Assembly (NCBI GenBank): GCA_020226215.1
Contig: CM035232.1
Coordinates: 62,629,220-62,693,219, forward strand
Length of the DNA stretch: 64,000 nucleotides
DNA from: Sindora glabra
Taxonomy: Eukaryota > Streptophyta > Magnoliopsida > Fabales > Fabaceae
Direction: 5' to 3'
Part shown: in pieces, positions 37,108 to 50,699 of the stretch
Layout: each line of letters opens with the position of its first letter
Numbering within the stretch: position 1 is the first letter of the stretch
The notes under the pieces: generated by a model
The model's database searches: none
Seen by the model: only the letters and a program-made list of their open reading frames with translations
What the model was told of the DNA's origin: nothing
Position numbers and translations under genes: made by a program

Positions 37108-37867
37108 TAGGGGTGCAAATGAGTTAGGTCGAGTCAGGCTTTGCCTTAAACAGGCCGGGCCTGTATTGCAAAATATTGGTTCGAACTTGACCTATTAACC
37201 TATATAAGACTTTATTTCAAGTTCGAGGCTGGCCTGTTTTAAAAGCCTGGCCTGACCTGTTAGTCTATTTAAAAGCTTATTTTAAATACAAACTTTTAAA
37301 TAGGCTAATAACTTAAGACTTAAAAGGCCTATTATAAAAAGGCCTTAAATAAGCCAATAATTTATATAAATTTATATCAATATATTCTTAAAATACTCCT
37401 AATAATACTAAAATTAATATAAAATTTTATATAAAAATTAATTAATAAAGAAATAAATCCATATACTCATAACATAAAATTATTAATTTAAATATTCAAT
37501 ATTTAATTAAAAGTAAAATAACATTAAGTTATCATAACATCAAAGGTTAACAAAAAAAAAAAATTAATTCATCATAAATTATACAATAAACATTCAAAAT
37601 ATTTAATCTATATAATGGATTTGAAAAAAAAAAGCCTATATATCATTACCTTTATAGTAAATAAATTTAAATAAAAAATGTTAAATAAGCCGACCCAATA
37701 AGCCTGTAGGTTAAGCTTAAAATAAAAAAGCTTAACCTATTTAATTAAAAAGATTTTTATATTGACCTTAATCTGACTCATTTAACTAAATAGATCGAGC
37801 CGAGTTAAGCTTTAATTAAGTCGGGCCATAAGCCCCCAATAGGCAGGCCAGCCCATTTGCACCCCTA
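37108..37867. mobile_element. hAT-like MITE with taggggtgcaaatg termini
   Basis: A perfect 14-bp inverted repeat (taggggtgcaaatg / catttgcaccccta) bounds a 760-bp non-coding interior. That interior has the gtcgag, ggccgggcc and gcctgacc words typical of this common plant repeat. The flanks ctatcacg (37100-37107) and ctatcaca (37868-37875) form an 8-bp duplication with one mismatch, the hAT signature. Confidence 0.82.
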
Positions 37868-37984
37868 CTATCACATATGACCCTTCATAAATCAATGGTT
37901 CATGTACTGCGGCTATTGATACAAAGCACTTCAATCCCCCAAGTCACCCATCGTACGACGACGTGCGATTTAGCCCCATGCGCT

Positions 37985-38135
37985 TGCACAGCAGAAACCC
38001 CCATACATGGGAGGATTCCTTTTTTCCCAAAGTCAATTGCACAGTAGAAACCGCCATACATGGGAGGATTCCTTTTTTCCAATGTCAATTCTTAGTTTAT
38101 AATAAAATACATGGGAGGTTCCTTTTAATTCCTTT
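37985..38135. repeat. 53-bp tandem repeat, two copies plus a partial third
   Basis: Copies start near 37985 and 38038 with cacag(c/t)agaaacc, then catacatgggaggattcctt. A shortened third follows near 38108. The same words return at 38386-38426, beyond the duplicated block, next to the 3' end of LUH. Confidence 0.75.
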
Positions 38136-38159
38136 TTTGAAAAAAAGGTTTAAATGATT

Positions 38160-38385
38160 CATCGAATTGGTAAAATATGAATTTTGGAAATCGAAACAGT
38201 GGAAAAGAAACCATCGCTGAAAGGAAATTAATTGCAAGATTATCTAGTAATAGTAGAATACAACAGAGAAAGAGCCAAAACCTTCACTCGTGACCATAGA
38301 AAACCCACAAACCTCTTATTATATGAACAAAGTAAATAATGAAACTCAAGTTAACACGAAAACAAAGAAAAGAAATAAGATACAA
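38160..38385 (+). repeat. Intact copy of the duplicated block
   Basis: This continuous 226-bp block matches 23800-23892 and then 28080-28240. It also interrupts a short local repeat (words at 38060-38100 resume at 38386-38426), so it looks like an inserted or duplicated unit. It has no coding capacity. Confidence 0.65.
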
Positions 38386-38515
38386 GGGAGGATTCCCCTT
38401 TTCCAATGTTAATTCTTAGTTTGTTCAACTCTGTTATGTAGATCTTTCCTTCCTTCAAGAATGTAACAACCAGAACACTTCAAATGGCAGATTTAACCAG
38501 CAGGAGCAATTAATC

Positions 38516-41500
38516 TTATTTCCAAATTTTTACTGACTTGTCATGACTGGCAGAAGCAACCATCCCTGTAACCGGCGATTGTGCTAAAGCTGAAATCACA
38601 CACTCATGAGCACCAATTGACATACACTTATTCTCGGCCATGTTCCAAAGCTCCAATGTCTGCAAACCATTACAAATAAAAATAAATGACAGAGAATTAG
38701 AAAGTGAGTGATATGTTGGACGAGTTGAAAGTGAACTGAACTTGTGGAGAATTTGAATAAGAGATTTTCTCGACGTTCAGGCAAACCTATACATGGGTTC
38801 CATTGAAAACAATCCACATATACCTGGTAACCCCCAATAACCAAAAGAGTTGAGTAGCTCGGGTGAAAAACACAGGAATGGAACATGTTTCCATTAGTAA
38901 GATCATGAATGCACTCCCCCGTGGAAAGAGACCACACCCTGACAGACTCTTGACTAACAGATGCCAAGTATTCTCCATTTGTATCCCAACAGACGGAGTG
39001 TACATCAGTGGTGTGTCCCTAAAAGTACATAATTTTTGGTCAGATATTCTAAAACAAAAGATATTACTATGAAAAAATATTCTAATATTCCTTAACATTG
39101 AGCTTCATGTTCTTGTATTTACCCGTAATGAGTGCACCAGCCTGTCATTCTCAACATCAAAGAGGGATACGTCATTGCCAGCTGCTGCAGCCAGAAGGTG
39201 TCCTGTCCTTGGTTGGAACCTCACTTGGGCAGAGCCTCCCTGCTCCATTAAGTTATCAAGGTTCAAAACCGAAAATAATTGATATCATTTTCATATTTGT
39301 TGACAAAAATCATTTCGAAAGTTACCTTGGAAACTCGAGTGCAAGAATATTGACTAATACTCCAGAAGCGAATTTCATTGTTAGCATCACAAGAACAGAA
39401 AAGGTCGTTTTTCTTAGGGTGGAAATCAAGGGACATCACATGCGAGGTATGACCATTATATGCCTGTAAACAAATAGGCTGCCAAAAGAGAAAAAGCCTA
39501 CATAAACACTAAAGCATAGCACATAAACCAATGTCAAGAATAGATATTGTAGCTGGTAACAAGGGGAAAATGAGAGAGAGAGAGAGAGAGGTAATTACAT
39601 CAGCAGCATCCCAAAGCCGTACAGTAGTATCAAATGAAGATGTTGCTAGCTGAGTCGAATTTGGTCTAAAACGAACATCAGTAATGATGTGAGTGTGGAC
39701 CTCTGAAGTGCTTTCTGTTTGCAGTGTCTCCATGTTCCATAGAACAACCTGACAAATGAAAGATGAGCATCTGTATTTTGTACCCGATAACAACGACTTT
39801 AAAAGATCACAACTACTTTTACTTCATAACCAGCAATACATGCCAACACCCAACACTACATAAAAAAGAGCACACTAAAACTATGCATAAAATTAAATAA
39901 CTCAGTATCAAGACGTTCCCTCTGTTCTCATCCAAGGATTTATAGCAAGAAAAACCTTCACCAAAATCGTTCTTCACTATCACAAAGGCATCAGGTATGA
40001 TTTCTCAGATTTTTCTAGAAAATTATATAAGCCACTTTCAAGAACTACAAGACTTTCTAGAAAACCACCCCTCCATGCCAGAGAACATTTGTTAGAAACA
40101 GATGCTAAATTGTCAAGGCAGACATGGAGAATCATAAATCACACACAAAAAGTTCATGTGCTAATCTATTCACATTTTGGCAATGCAGACAAATCCATGC
40201 TTAAAACCTACTACTTATAAAACCAAGCCAATCCTAAAGGTCTAATCCATGCAATATATCCAAATAAGGCAGTAATAGTAATAAATAATTATTTAATGAA
40301 TATTGATTTGCTATAAATACTGCCCTTGAGGTTATGAATTTTACATACCATTTACAAATAATGTAAAAGAAATTAATAAAAAATAGTGGATCAAATAAGA
40401 TTCATATATTTTTTTTTTTTTGGTGGGGGGGGGGGAATTAATGCAAACACTGAATCAGTGTACCTAAAGTTGATTGTGTTCCCTTTAAACCACATATAGT
40501 CCTGCTACTGATAAAATGGCATAATCATAAATATTGACTCATTGGGACATTTTACTACTAAAACTTTTACTTTCAGAATATGCATAAGTAGATACAATCT
40601 CAATCACAAAAAACGTGCATCTAGTAACAATGATACCATAGATTTATTGCTCAGAGTTGGCTGTTATGCAAGCATGCAATCAAAACGTATACGTATAATG
40701 ATCTCATAAACCTTAACATGACGCAAGAACCAAGTAATTCTCAGCTCTTCAAATATTAATTCAGCTGACAGACACATAATAAAATAACTACAATAACAAA
40801 AAAAGTAGAACCATTTATTTAAACATTGGTATCGGATTTTAAATAGTGTATATTAATGTCACACACACAATACAGTACGAAAACTGTACCCCCGATACAG
40901 TACAGGTATGAGATATGGAAATTGAAAGCTATTTAGTACAGAAAGATACATTTATAGAGTACGATATACATATACATATGGGGATTTTATCTACGTGATT
41001 AAGTGCAAAAAGCTTGGAAAAGAAGATGTATCATACTGGCAGTAGAACAGCACAGCTAAACTATGCCAACCTGTGAGAAATCAAAGGCAGATCTTAGGAA
41101 GACATTGCATAGGGCGATAATGGAACTAATAAGGCAAGTCAAACAAGAAACATTTTTGTTTTAGAACCTTCATCTGCTTCTTTATCACATTTTAAGTATT
41201 TTGCTACAAAATACTAATGACTTTTATTTTAAAATATTTACTGCCAATGAGCCATCTGTTTGACCAAGTTGTACCACAAAAGTACCCAACTGGTACAGTT
41301 TCTAATGCATAGCAGTTACCAGTACATCTTTTTGGGGTAAATATGCTGTAAATAATAAATCTATTCTACCTTCTTATCATGACCAGCACTAGCCAATAGT
41401 TTCCCATCTGAAGAGAAATGACAGCAAACAACTTTACCGCTACTTTTGCGTATGGAACCAACTTCATTGAAGGAAAATCCTGAAACCAATGCAATAAAAC

Positions 41501-44500
41501 CATCAATCAAGGCATTGTCAACAAAAGAATTTTGTAGAAGTGACATTAGATTACCTTTTGAAGCATCTGTAGCATGTTCAGAAGGGTTCCGTTTTAATGT
41601 GTTAAACAAATCTCTTCCGTCACCATCATCATGTGAGAGAAATGATTCCACGTTATCCTCCAACGAACCAACATCTCCAAAATGTTCCATGTCATCCTGC
41701 AACTAAGAGAGTGTAACATATCAAGTGCAGATTTTCAGCTCAAACTTAAGATGCTTCAGAACATAATATGATGAAGTACTAATGACTCAGACCAAATGCA
41801 AACACCACGATCTACATAACTGACATTATCAATATTTTAAAAATCTACAAGTCCTTCAGAATCTCAGATGAACAATAGTTAAAGCAGCCTGCTCAAAATT
41901 AATATAGCTAAAAAACCAACATAGGGGTCCTATTTTAATTTAGAGGGAAAAAAAGAAGAAAAAAGAAAAAGAAACAGTAGTATGAACAAATCATGGAAGT
42001 ATCTTTATCACAGAGCATCATGAAATTCTCAAATTTATTTAACTTAGATAACTAGGGTCACAATTTTTCAGCAATAAATTAATTTTTAGAAAAGAAACAT
42101 TCAGTCCCATTCCCCAACTTTCATCAGTATGGTGATACGTCCCTGCTTATTTCATTTTAATAAAAAACATGCAAGAAAATTGTCGTATGTTTTTTGTTCT
42201 TTAGATTATGCAAGCTAGAGATATCTTCAACTGGATTTACCAGCTGGTTTGTGGATGATGCAAGAGCTCCATCAGCACCATACATTGAAAAACCTTTGGG
42301 GACACCACCAATGTTCTGCAAGTTATTAGCCATGGCAACACCATCACCAGGAGTATGTGTCGATGGGGTTGATGGTTGAGAATTAGATGGGCCAAGCGTA
42401 TTTCCTGTACCAGTACTATTAGCAGGTCCCGAAGATGTAGGCCCTTTCCTCTTTCGATTATTCTAACAGACAATAATGATAAACAGTCAACATGTAGCAT
42501 AGAAAGAATATAACCAACTAAAGTAATAGGTACTAGCTTATGTGAGTTTAAGCAAAGCCATGAAAAGCAGTTGACTAAGATTAATATGAAGATATCAGCA
42601 AAACCTGTTGCAGCTGCTGTGGATGCAAAGGATCCTGTTGCTGCTGAGAGGTAGATTGTTGAATCTGTGGCATATTGATCTGCATTATGGATGCAAAAAT
42701 GCTATATCAACAGAGAATGTCCAACTAAACATTAGAAACTTAAACTTTTGGAACAAACAAATGTGACTTCACAAACTAATAATAAAGCGTAAATGAGGAA
42801 AGCACTCTCATACAGAAAATTATCATCACCAATGATTACAAGCAGAAGAACTAATATGCTAACTTATAGCTTGAAGTAACAAGCATAGATGCAATAAAAT
42901 ATGGACTTCTAAATTTTATAATTGACCTAGGCACATCAAAACGTCCATCATTGAATTCTCCAAGTTTTGACTTAACTTCTTTACAACAATTGTTTTTCGT
43001 GATTGTTGCAATGCCACTTTATATGACAAGAATATCTAAATAAGTAAGTAGCAACAGATGTGTAGAACTTAGTTGTAGTATTTTAGGCTCTTCTAAGGAT
43101 CTTGGCAAGAGAACCAGCATGGTTGACTTTAAAGCTGCTGGAACAAAGTATTGTTGTCCAGGTACTACCCGCCTATTTTTCTAACGCCAAAGACACATCT
43201 AAGTTTTGTTATGTTAGCTTTTTTTTTTCTCTGTCTTTTTTTTTTTTGGGGGGGGGGGGAGCTTGCAGTACCGTTAGGAAGCAGCAATTAGTTAACATCC
43301 TACAGGTCAGTAGTTTGACAAAAAACAGTAATGAATAAAGTCTTGTACTCCAAGTATTGTTATCTAATTACTGAAACAAATAGTGGTGATGAGCAACAGC
43401 CTCACTGGGTGATTTATAGTTTTTCTTGCTGAAACATTATCTATTAGTTTCATCCTGAATAAATTTATTGTCCTTCCAATGATGACTTTTGATAATTAAG
43501 CAACTAACCTTACTTTCCTTGAACATTATAAGTAATTATACAATATCTGTTCCAGAATAGGTTATCTTGATATGGACAAATTTGAAGATCATATTTCATG
43601 GTAATAATCCATCACTGAACACATGAATATGATATAAACTAGTCATCTAAATATAGCAGGATACTAGTAATAAGGTCAGTAATAGTAGAATAAATTCATC
43701 AAAAACCAAAATAATTGTTTAACCATGCATGAATGTTAGAATAGCATTTTTCAATTCTTGTACCATGAAGGTTGTGTCCATAGAATTTCAAAGGCAAGTT
43801 ACCTTGGATGAAGTAGATTGCATTGGAGAACCTATCGATCCATCATTTGCAATTGGTTGTCCATCCTTTGAATTCAAGCATCCCCTAGCCAATCCCCTTA
43901 ATCGCTGTGGATCCATATCTCCATACATTGCAGCACCGCCAATATTTCCTTGTGCCTGCACTTGTGCCAAGACCTGTTGCTGTTGTGGCAAAAGCTGAAA
44001 CTGGCTTGCATTCTGGAGGAGGGGCTTTTGAACTTGTGCTCCCAAACCTGGTCGAATTTGATCTATGCCCTGGATTGATTTAAACTGGGTCAGACATCTA
44101 TTTACTTGAGAGGAAAGCTGACACTCACCATGAACTTACGGTCAAAGGCCATCCTTTCAATGTAAGACCGCCAACACCAGGATTCATTCCTGAAAATGGG
44201 AAATGGAGAGAGAAGTATTGAGACCAAGCATAAGATATAGACAAGGATTGTCTAAACGTGAAATAAGGAATTGGCAATCATCTCATTTTGATAATCAAGT
44301 GCAGATTAACAGAAGTCACAAGCCAAAACCTAAAAGAACAGAGTCAACTATATTCCTCTACTGCATTACATTAACTGTTTTTTGTGAAATAAAGTGATGG
44401 AACTTCCACCTTGGGATAATTCAATTCATTCTTAAATTGGTTTTCCTCCTATATGTTATACAAACCTGCATTTACTAATCCAGGTTTTGACTGCATTGCT

Positions 44501-45769
44501 CCCTGCCCATAAATTGAGGAGGGATCTAAGGGCAGGGATCGCTGCATGGTGCCCATGTTGACTTCACTTTTGATATCCTGCTGAGTGAAATAAAAATACA
44601 GAAATCAGCATCTTGAACAATTGAACAGAAATCAGAAAAGGAAGAAGTGAAGAGCTAATGCATTGACTAGTAGTGCAAGTAATTACAGGCGTCTGCTGAT
44701 TTCGAGCCTGCATTTGCTGCAAAGCTGCAGTCACAGTGTTTTGATTTCCTTGAACCATCTGACTGTGGTCAAACCAATCAAACTCTTAGCATCAATGGTA
44801 AAATCAATCAGAACACCAGTATTAATTGAAGGGGGGATCAAATTAGATTTAAATAAGATTAATGGGTGGCTCTACCCAGGATGATTTGTTGTTGATTTCA
44901 AGAGGGCCATTCTTGCATCTAAAAGAGGTTGAGATGTCTCTGTATCCATTGGATTAGAGTGCTTCATCCTTTCCTCGTACATTTTTGCAGCCAATGCACT
45001 AGCAGTGGATTGTCCAAGCATTCCCTCTGTAGCTATGGCATTTACAGGACCACCAACGGGAGGATGATTAGGATCCCTTCTTTGCAGCTGAGCTTGTTGC
45101 ATCAGTTGCATTTTCTGCATTTGTAGCTGCTGCTGTTCTTTTGCTTTATGCTGTTGAGCCAGCAACTCATCAGTAAGAAGGGAAACAAATATTCTTTACA
45201 TTTATTTACATTAATCTACATCCATCAAATCAAAAAAAGACCAAAAGAACTACCTCTAAATATGCTGCAGCAGCCTCAGAATGCTTCTCGTTTGTCCTGG
45301 CAATAAAAATGTCCCAAAAGACAGACCACCACTCAAAAAGAAACCCACCAGGAGCATCAATTGCTGCATTTCTCAAAGAATCAGCTTAGCAGTACAAAGC
45401 CCTTCACACTAACAGAATTAACAATTGCTAGCAAACTATCTCAAAACAGTTCATAAGATATGGGCATTGTCTAACACAAATAAGATCAAACCAAACGAAT
45501 GCCATTTAGAGTAATATACTATAATTATCTCTCACCCACTGGATCCGGAGCAACCTTCCCTTCTGTCATGAATGACTTGGCAGTATTATGCAATTTTTTC
45601 TTCACCAAGTAATCATAAATATAAACATCAAGCCTAGCAGCATCAGAGAACATAAAAAATCAATAACCAATAAAATAAAATAAAATACAATGCAAACGTG
45701 AAGCAAACTAATAAAAATGTAAAATAAATAAATTTACATCTTATCCGCTTCCCAATTACTCTGCGCCAT
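38516..45769 (-). CDS. LUH: LEUNIG_HOMOLOG-type transcriptional co-repressor, complete
   Basis: LUH/MUM1 is a Groucho/Tup1-like plant co-repressor that acts in the nucleus with SEUSS-type adaptors. Exons: 45738-45769, 45536-45633, 45254-45363, 44876-45165, 44687-44762, 44466-44577, 44140-44189, 43803-44069, 42605-42679, 42241-42462, 41555-41702, 41370-41479, 39599-39748, 39326-39478, 39123-39239, 38824-39018, 38516-38659. All are GT-AG and in phase, giving 782 residues; Arabidopsis LUH is about 787. The N-terminal LisH/LUFS domain (MAQSNWEADKMLDVYIYDYL) occupies residues ~1-80 and a Gln-rich region ~80-440. WD40 repeats run ~490-782 and end SASHDKSVKIWK. GGYQTLELWN and QDDMEHFGDVGSLEDNVESF favour LUH over LEUNIG. 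No defect is visible. Confidence 0.95.
39749..41369 (-). other. LUH intron 12
   Basis: This 1.6-kb intron is the longest in the gene. It contains a T-run followed by a G-run near 40408-40435 and a mixed region (40840-41300) with tacagta/gtacag words. I find no element ends or exons in it. Confidence 0.6.
41480..41554 (-). other. 75-nt stop-free in-frame intron of LUH
   Basis: The donor gtaatc follows GATGCTTCAAAAG and the acceptor is ttggtttcag. The length is a multiple of three and the frame is open through it (GNLMSLLQ onward, 25 residues). Known LUG/LUH proteins lack this segment, joining DASK directly to GFSFNEV, so it is spliced by default. If retained it would add 25 residues between the linker and the first WD40 repeat. 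Confidence 0.8.
42680..43802 (-). other. LUH intron 8
   Basis: The intron is 1.1 kb and includes a T-run followed by about eleven G at 43236-43260. No exon or element is recognised. The small open frame at 43102-43338 is not supported. Confidence 0.6.
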
Positions 45770-46123
45770 CTCTTCCGGTCAAAATCAAAACAACTGCTCC
45801 AAAAGCAGTTTTCAAACAATGAGAATCAACTGGAGATAAATTTCAAGAAAAGAAATAATTTGATCAAAGAAAGCATCAAGAAACACAATACAAATCCTGG
45901 AAAAGAACAACAGTGAAAGTGCAGTTCCTAAAATCAACATCAAAACCCAAAAAATTGATGGATCAAAATCCAAAAGAACTCATCTTAGGTTACGTGCATA
46001 TATGATCACCCTTTTAAGACCTTTTTTCTTTTGATTCACAGATAAAAAAACGACAATCGATTGAATCCCGAGTCATAAACACATAATTCAGACCAATTTA
46101 AGAGTCACGCACGATTTCTCACC
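45770..46123 (-). other. LUH 5' UTR with probable intron
   Basis: A good donor (ccgg|gtgaga, exon edge 46123) and several acceptors nearer the ATG (for example ggagcag near 45800) suggest a non-coding first exon of about 46124-46320 and a ~0.3-kb leader intron. This is inferred from splice-site quality only. Confidence 0.45.
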
Positions 46124-46348
46124 CGGAATCAGTGAATCGTTGGATCAAAGCGAGATAAAAACCAGAGTTTGTGAAGCACTGAGGAACCCCAGAGTTTGAA
46201 CTCCTAGTTTGCGAGCTTCAATTGAAGAGAGAAAGAGCCCCACAGAGAATAGAGTTTGAACATGCTGCAGAACTCAGGTTTGCTGATTGACCGAAGCTAA
46301 GGTTCGGGTTTTTACCTACGGGAGCTTTCGTTTTGGTTAACGTAACAG

Positions 46349-46357
46349 TATTTATAT
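46349..46357 (-). promoter_or_regulatory. Putative LUH TATA box
   Basis: On the minus strand this reads atataaata, a good plant TATA box. It lies about 590 bp upstream of the LUH ATG, consistent with transcription starting near 46320 and a leader intron. Confidence 0.5.
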
Positions 46358-46359
46358 CT

Positions 46360-47162
46360 GAAATTGTTTGCGTATTGATGACCGTTGGATTAAATGGCAT
46401 GGATCTGTTCAGGGAGAAATCAACGGTCGATAATGGATCTGTGGCTCCCACGTGGTTAGATTATGTTTTGCCGTTTCAAACCTACGTACGAGAAACTGTT
46501 AGTTATAGAACAAGCTCACACAAACTTGGCCCGAGAAGGTTTTGATATAATCTCTTTCGTATACTATGGTTTATGAAAGGCAATTTGTGTTTATTTATTA
46601 AATAATTAAACATAGCAACTCATTTAACTCTTTTATTAATTTTAACTAATAAAATTTATATTATAAAATTATTTAAAAACTTTAATGATTTATTATTTTT
46701 CATAAAAAAATATTTTTAATTATCAATAAAATACTATTTTAAACTTTTATTATCATTTTATTTAAGTAAGAATTTTATATTTTTATTATATGTACTTATT
46801 TATGATTTAATTGTTAATTATATTTGAAATAATATTTTTAAAAATTTAATATAAATTCTTAAATAAATTAACGTGTCAACTCAAACTCATATAAATATAT
46901 TATATTTGTATCGAGTTATTGTATTATATCAAAAGTTGCTATCCCTACTAGAGTTCATTATTTGTTCACTAGAATTTATTTTACTTTTAATTAATTATTA
47001 ATATTAATATTAATTATTAATTATTTTATAAATATATTTAAACAAAATTTTGTGCATAAGTAAAAAATATTTGAATTTATTTTTAAATAAAATTTTAGAA
47101 AGTAGTAAATGTTAGAATTAGTGAACTTCATAACCACATAAAAGAATGTTATAATTAGGGTT
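46360..47162. other. LUH upstream region and AT-rich DNA
   Basis: The stretch 46360-46560 is of mixed composition and may hold promoter elements; beyond it the DNA is AT-rich. No gene is supported. Confidence 0.4.
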
Positions 47163-47438
47163 AAATCCTATTAATTATTGTAATTTTTACATATTAAGAT
47201 ATTTTATTAATTATCAAGTTAAATTTTACTAAGTATCATTTAAGGTTAATGAATAAGGATTAAAGAAGATAATAAATAACTTTAATTTTAGGATTAATAA
47301 GTTATAATTTACTAATATATCATTTATTAAAAGTCAATAGGTACGTAAAGTTAATGATTATCTCTTTAGATAGTATAAGTAATATTTGAAAGAAAACAAT
47401 ATCTTAATATGTAAAAATTACAATAATTAATGGGATTT
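47163..47438. mobile_element. MITE with nearly perfect 42-nt terminal inverted repeats
   Basis: The left arm starts aaatcctattaattattgta and the right arm is its inverse with one mismatch in 42. The element is 276 bp. Flanks are tta on the left and taa on the right, as in Tourist-type insertions, but the exact edge is ambiguous. The close arm identity suggests a young copy. Non-coding. Confidence 0.8.
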
Positions 47439-48589
47439 AAAAAAGAATTGAGGGAGTATTAAGTATATAAATAATTTTTATTAATTATATGATTAAATTC
47501 AATTAATCACTACTTAAATATATTAAATTACTCATTTATTTACTAAATAATCATGACCATAATCTTGTAACTCTTATATTAAAATTATATTAGAGTGGAT
47601 TGATTTTCATGACCTAACCCGAGTTATGACTAGCATGAATCCTAATCATTCGGTTTCAACTAACTTAACCTATTTCTTTTGCTAGTATACTTAGGCATAA
47701 TAAGATAATTAAAGAAAATGGCAACATAATATGAATGGATAATTGAATTTCATTTATCAAAATATTTATATAAGGAAGAAAAGTTAAGTTAGGCTTATTT
47801 ATGATCCATTTCAACTTAAGGATAATCTAGCCTAACTAATTCTAACTAAAATGTGCTTACACTACCCTTGTTTCCTATATAGTCCTAAGGTACAAAATAC
47901 CTATCTACATTCAAAATATCTATTTGTCCTTATTACTATATCGAAGAATCTTCAAAGGTTTATGGTAATGGTGGTAGTAGAGGCTTAACCTATAAGTTTA
48001 TAAAAGGAAAATATGAAGGGGTAAATTCAATACTTAATGAGTAAATATTTGAAACTTAATTAAATTAAAATTAAATATAAGTTTGCCAATCAAATTTACC
48101 TTCTCTTGTACTTAAGTACTTTAATTACATAATTCACTACATAAATTTTATATTATCAATATATCAACTACATGATTATAAACATTTACTTGTATAATTA
48201 CTCAAATATATTCATATCACATCCAAGTCACACAAGATGTAAAGATAATAAAATAAAGGAACCAAATAAATTTCCTTATAACTTTCATCTATATCTATCC
48301 CTTATAAACCTATGCTTATCCCTTATGAACCTTTACCAAATCTAATGTTTGAATCACAAATGATATCAGTTACACCTTATCTCGTTTTCTCAATCAATAA
48401 CACAATTTGGACTCAACTTTCACAATATAATTCAAATCATAACATATTACATAAGTTCACAATACCATATCCTTTTACATGGTCACACCCCACTCATCTA
48501 TAATCATTTGAATGCTTAATAAATTCAATTTAACAACTAAGGATTCATTGTATGCCATAGCATTTAAAAAAATCAATTATTGAAGACAT

Positions 48590-48860
48590 AGGGTCTATAG
48601 TTAATTATATATCAACTATAGGCTACTTAAGAACAATTCCTTAGGTTGTAGTCAACTATATACTTGACTATGAATCTTTAAGGAGTTAATTATGGTTGAC
48701 TATGTAATTGACTATAGACTTTCAAGAAGCAAGTCATTGTCAACCATAATCCTCTTAAGGCTAGAATTTCAATTGATAATTGATTATATACTCAATTATG
48801 GTTTAGAGAGCAACTCTTAAGATATAATCAATTATTCCATTGATTTTTGTAGATTTCTAA
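48590..48860. repeat. Short repeats of gttgactata-type units
   Basis: Words such as aattgactata, gttgactat and actatag recur in both orientations about every 50-60 bp, giving imperfect direct and inverted repeats. They lie inside the outer solo LTR. Confidence 0.55.
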
Positions 48861-48972
48861 TGCAATTTTAGTATTCATATAGAATAAAAGCATTTCCAAC
48901 ACATTTATGACTTTTCCGAACTTCACCTACCCATCACCATATATTTATTACAAATCTTCCACATTAATTTCA

Positions 48973-50611
48973 TGTAATATCCTAACTTAAAATTTAAAAT
49001 TTTGTAAATTATGATACTTGTGAATATTTATTTATTTAATATGTGGTTTTAAATTTATGTTCCATATTGAAGGTTCTGAAGCATTAAAAATGATACTTAC
49101 AATATTATTTGAAATTTTTTTATTTTTATATATGGTCATTATTAATTTAAGTTAGTTTAAAATGATTTTCGTAAAGAATTTTCTACAAGTTAAAAATGAT
49201 TTTAGTAATTATGGATACAAGGATTTACAAAATAAATAATTTTTGAGAAATTATATCCAAGAATTGTAAAAGTTTAGAATAATTATTTCTAGGAATTTTG
49301 AATGTATCAAGTTATTATATATATTATATGCAAATATTGGAGGAAAATTGAAAATAATTAAATTAGAATTTTAAATAAAATCAAATTTTCAAGAATGAGT
49401 CTAAAATAAATTAATGGTTAAGATGGTATCTTATTTGAATGGGGGATGAGATTTAAAGTAAAATTTGAACTTAAAATAGGTGAGAAGCATAGAATCAAAA
49501 CTTTTAGCCTTATTAATTCTTTTTTTATTTTCTGCCCCTCTCTATGTTTATCAATTTTCTCTCTCTCCTTTTTAAATGTGTCTAAACATTTCTTTCATTT
49601 ATTTTTTCAACTTCCCCTCTTTTACTTTACAAAATACTAAGTCCCAATTTTCCCTCTTCCCCATTTCATTTTTACTGGTCCCTTTCTCTTATCTTTAAAA
49701 GTCAATGCCTTTTTTTTTATCTTTAAGGAAAAACTAGGCTCCTTTCTCTTTATATATATACATATTCCTATCGTCCCTCTCTTTCTTATTTTGACAAACT
49801 TTCTTTCTCTCTTGTAGTGTCCTTTCTCTTTTTCCAAATGGTTCTAGAAGGCTCCTTTGTCTTTTTCTCCTTCAGTTGCATCTTTTCCTCTAATGTTCAT
49901 TTTGTTTTTGTAATTCCTATTAGTAGGCATTACCCTCCCGTGATCAGCTCCTTTTTCATACGGTGGTAAGCATAAGTTGCACAAGGAGTAATAGTAAGTT
50001 GAGTCTTCCATGCAACAACTCGAATAGGTAGCTTTCCAGTGAAAGGTGTTCTGGCGAGCTTCTAATGTAGATTTTAGTAGCTATAAACTTCTTTATATAA
50101 TTTTTTTTAATATTTTGATGATTGGAATTATTTTAAGAAAAATCTATTTTTATGTGTTGTTGAAAAATATGATGGTACTTCTAAAAAGAAAATTACATTA
50201 AAAAATAATAATAGAAATAAGATTATATATTATAGGATAATATAAAAGTGTGATTGGAGTATTTATGGGAAAGTATGTACTAATATTTTGAATGGTTTAT
50301 GCACTGCCTAAACAGTGTTTATTTAAAAAAAAAACTCTATATTTCTGAGTAGAATACTTATAAATTATATATTTTGGTTACAAAAATAAATTTTAATTTG
50401 TTGTGCATATGAATAATGATCCCAAATATTAGTTGACTTTCAATTTTATAATGATGAAACTATAGTTGTGAATATATATTAAAAGTATGAGATAATGCTT
50501 TTGAAAAATGAGAGTTTTATATTATAAGATGATTGAATGATTTAATAAAAGCCTTTTTATGCTACTAATATTACTATCCTTAGATAAGTTAAAGTTGAAC
50601 TAAAGGAAGTA

Positions 50612-50699
<88 letters not shown>

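Noticed and set aside
46218..46451. 77-codon minus-strand open frame upstream of LUH
   Set aside because: It spans the putative TATA box and 5' leader of LUH, so it is best read as chance open sequence.
48312..48503. 63-codon open frame
   Set aside because: It lies within the outer solo LTR and has no protein features.
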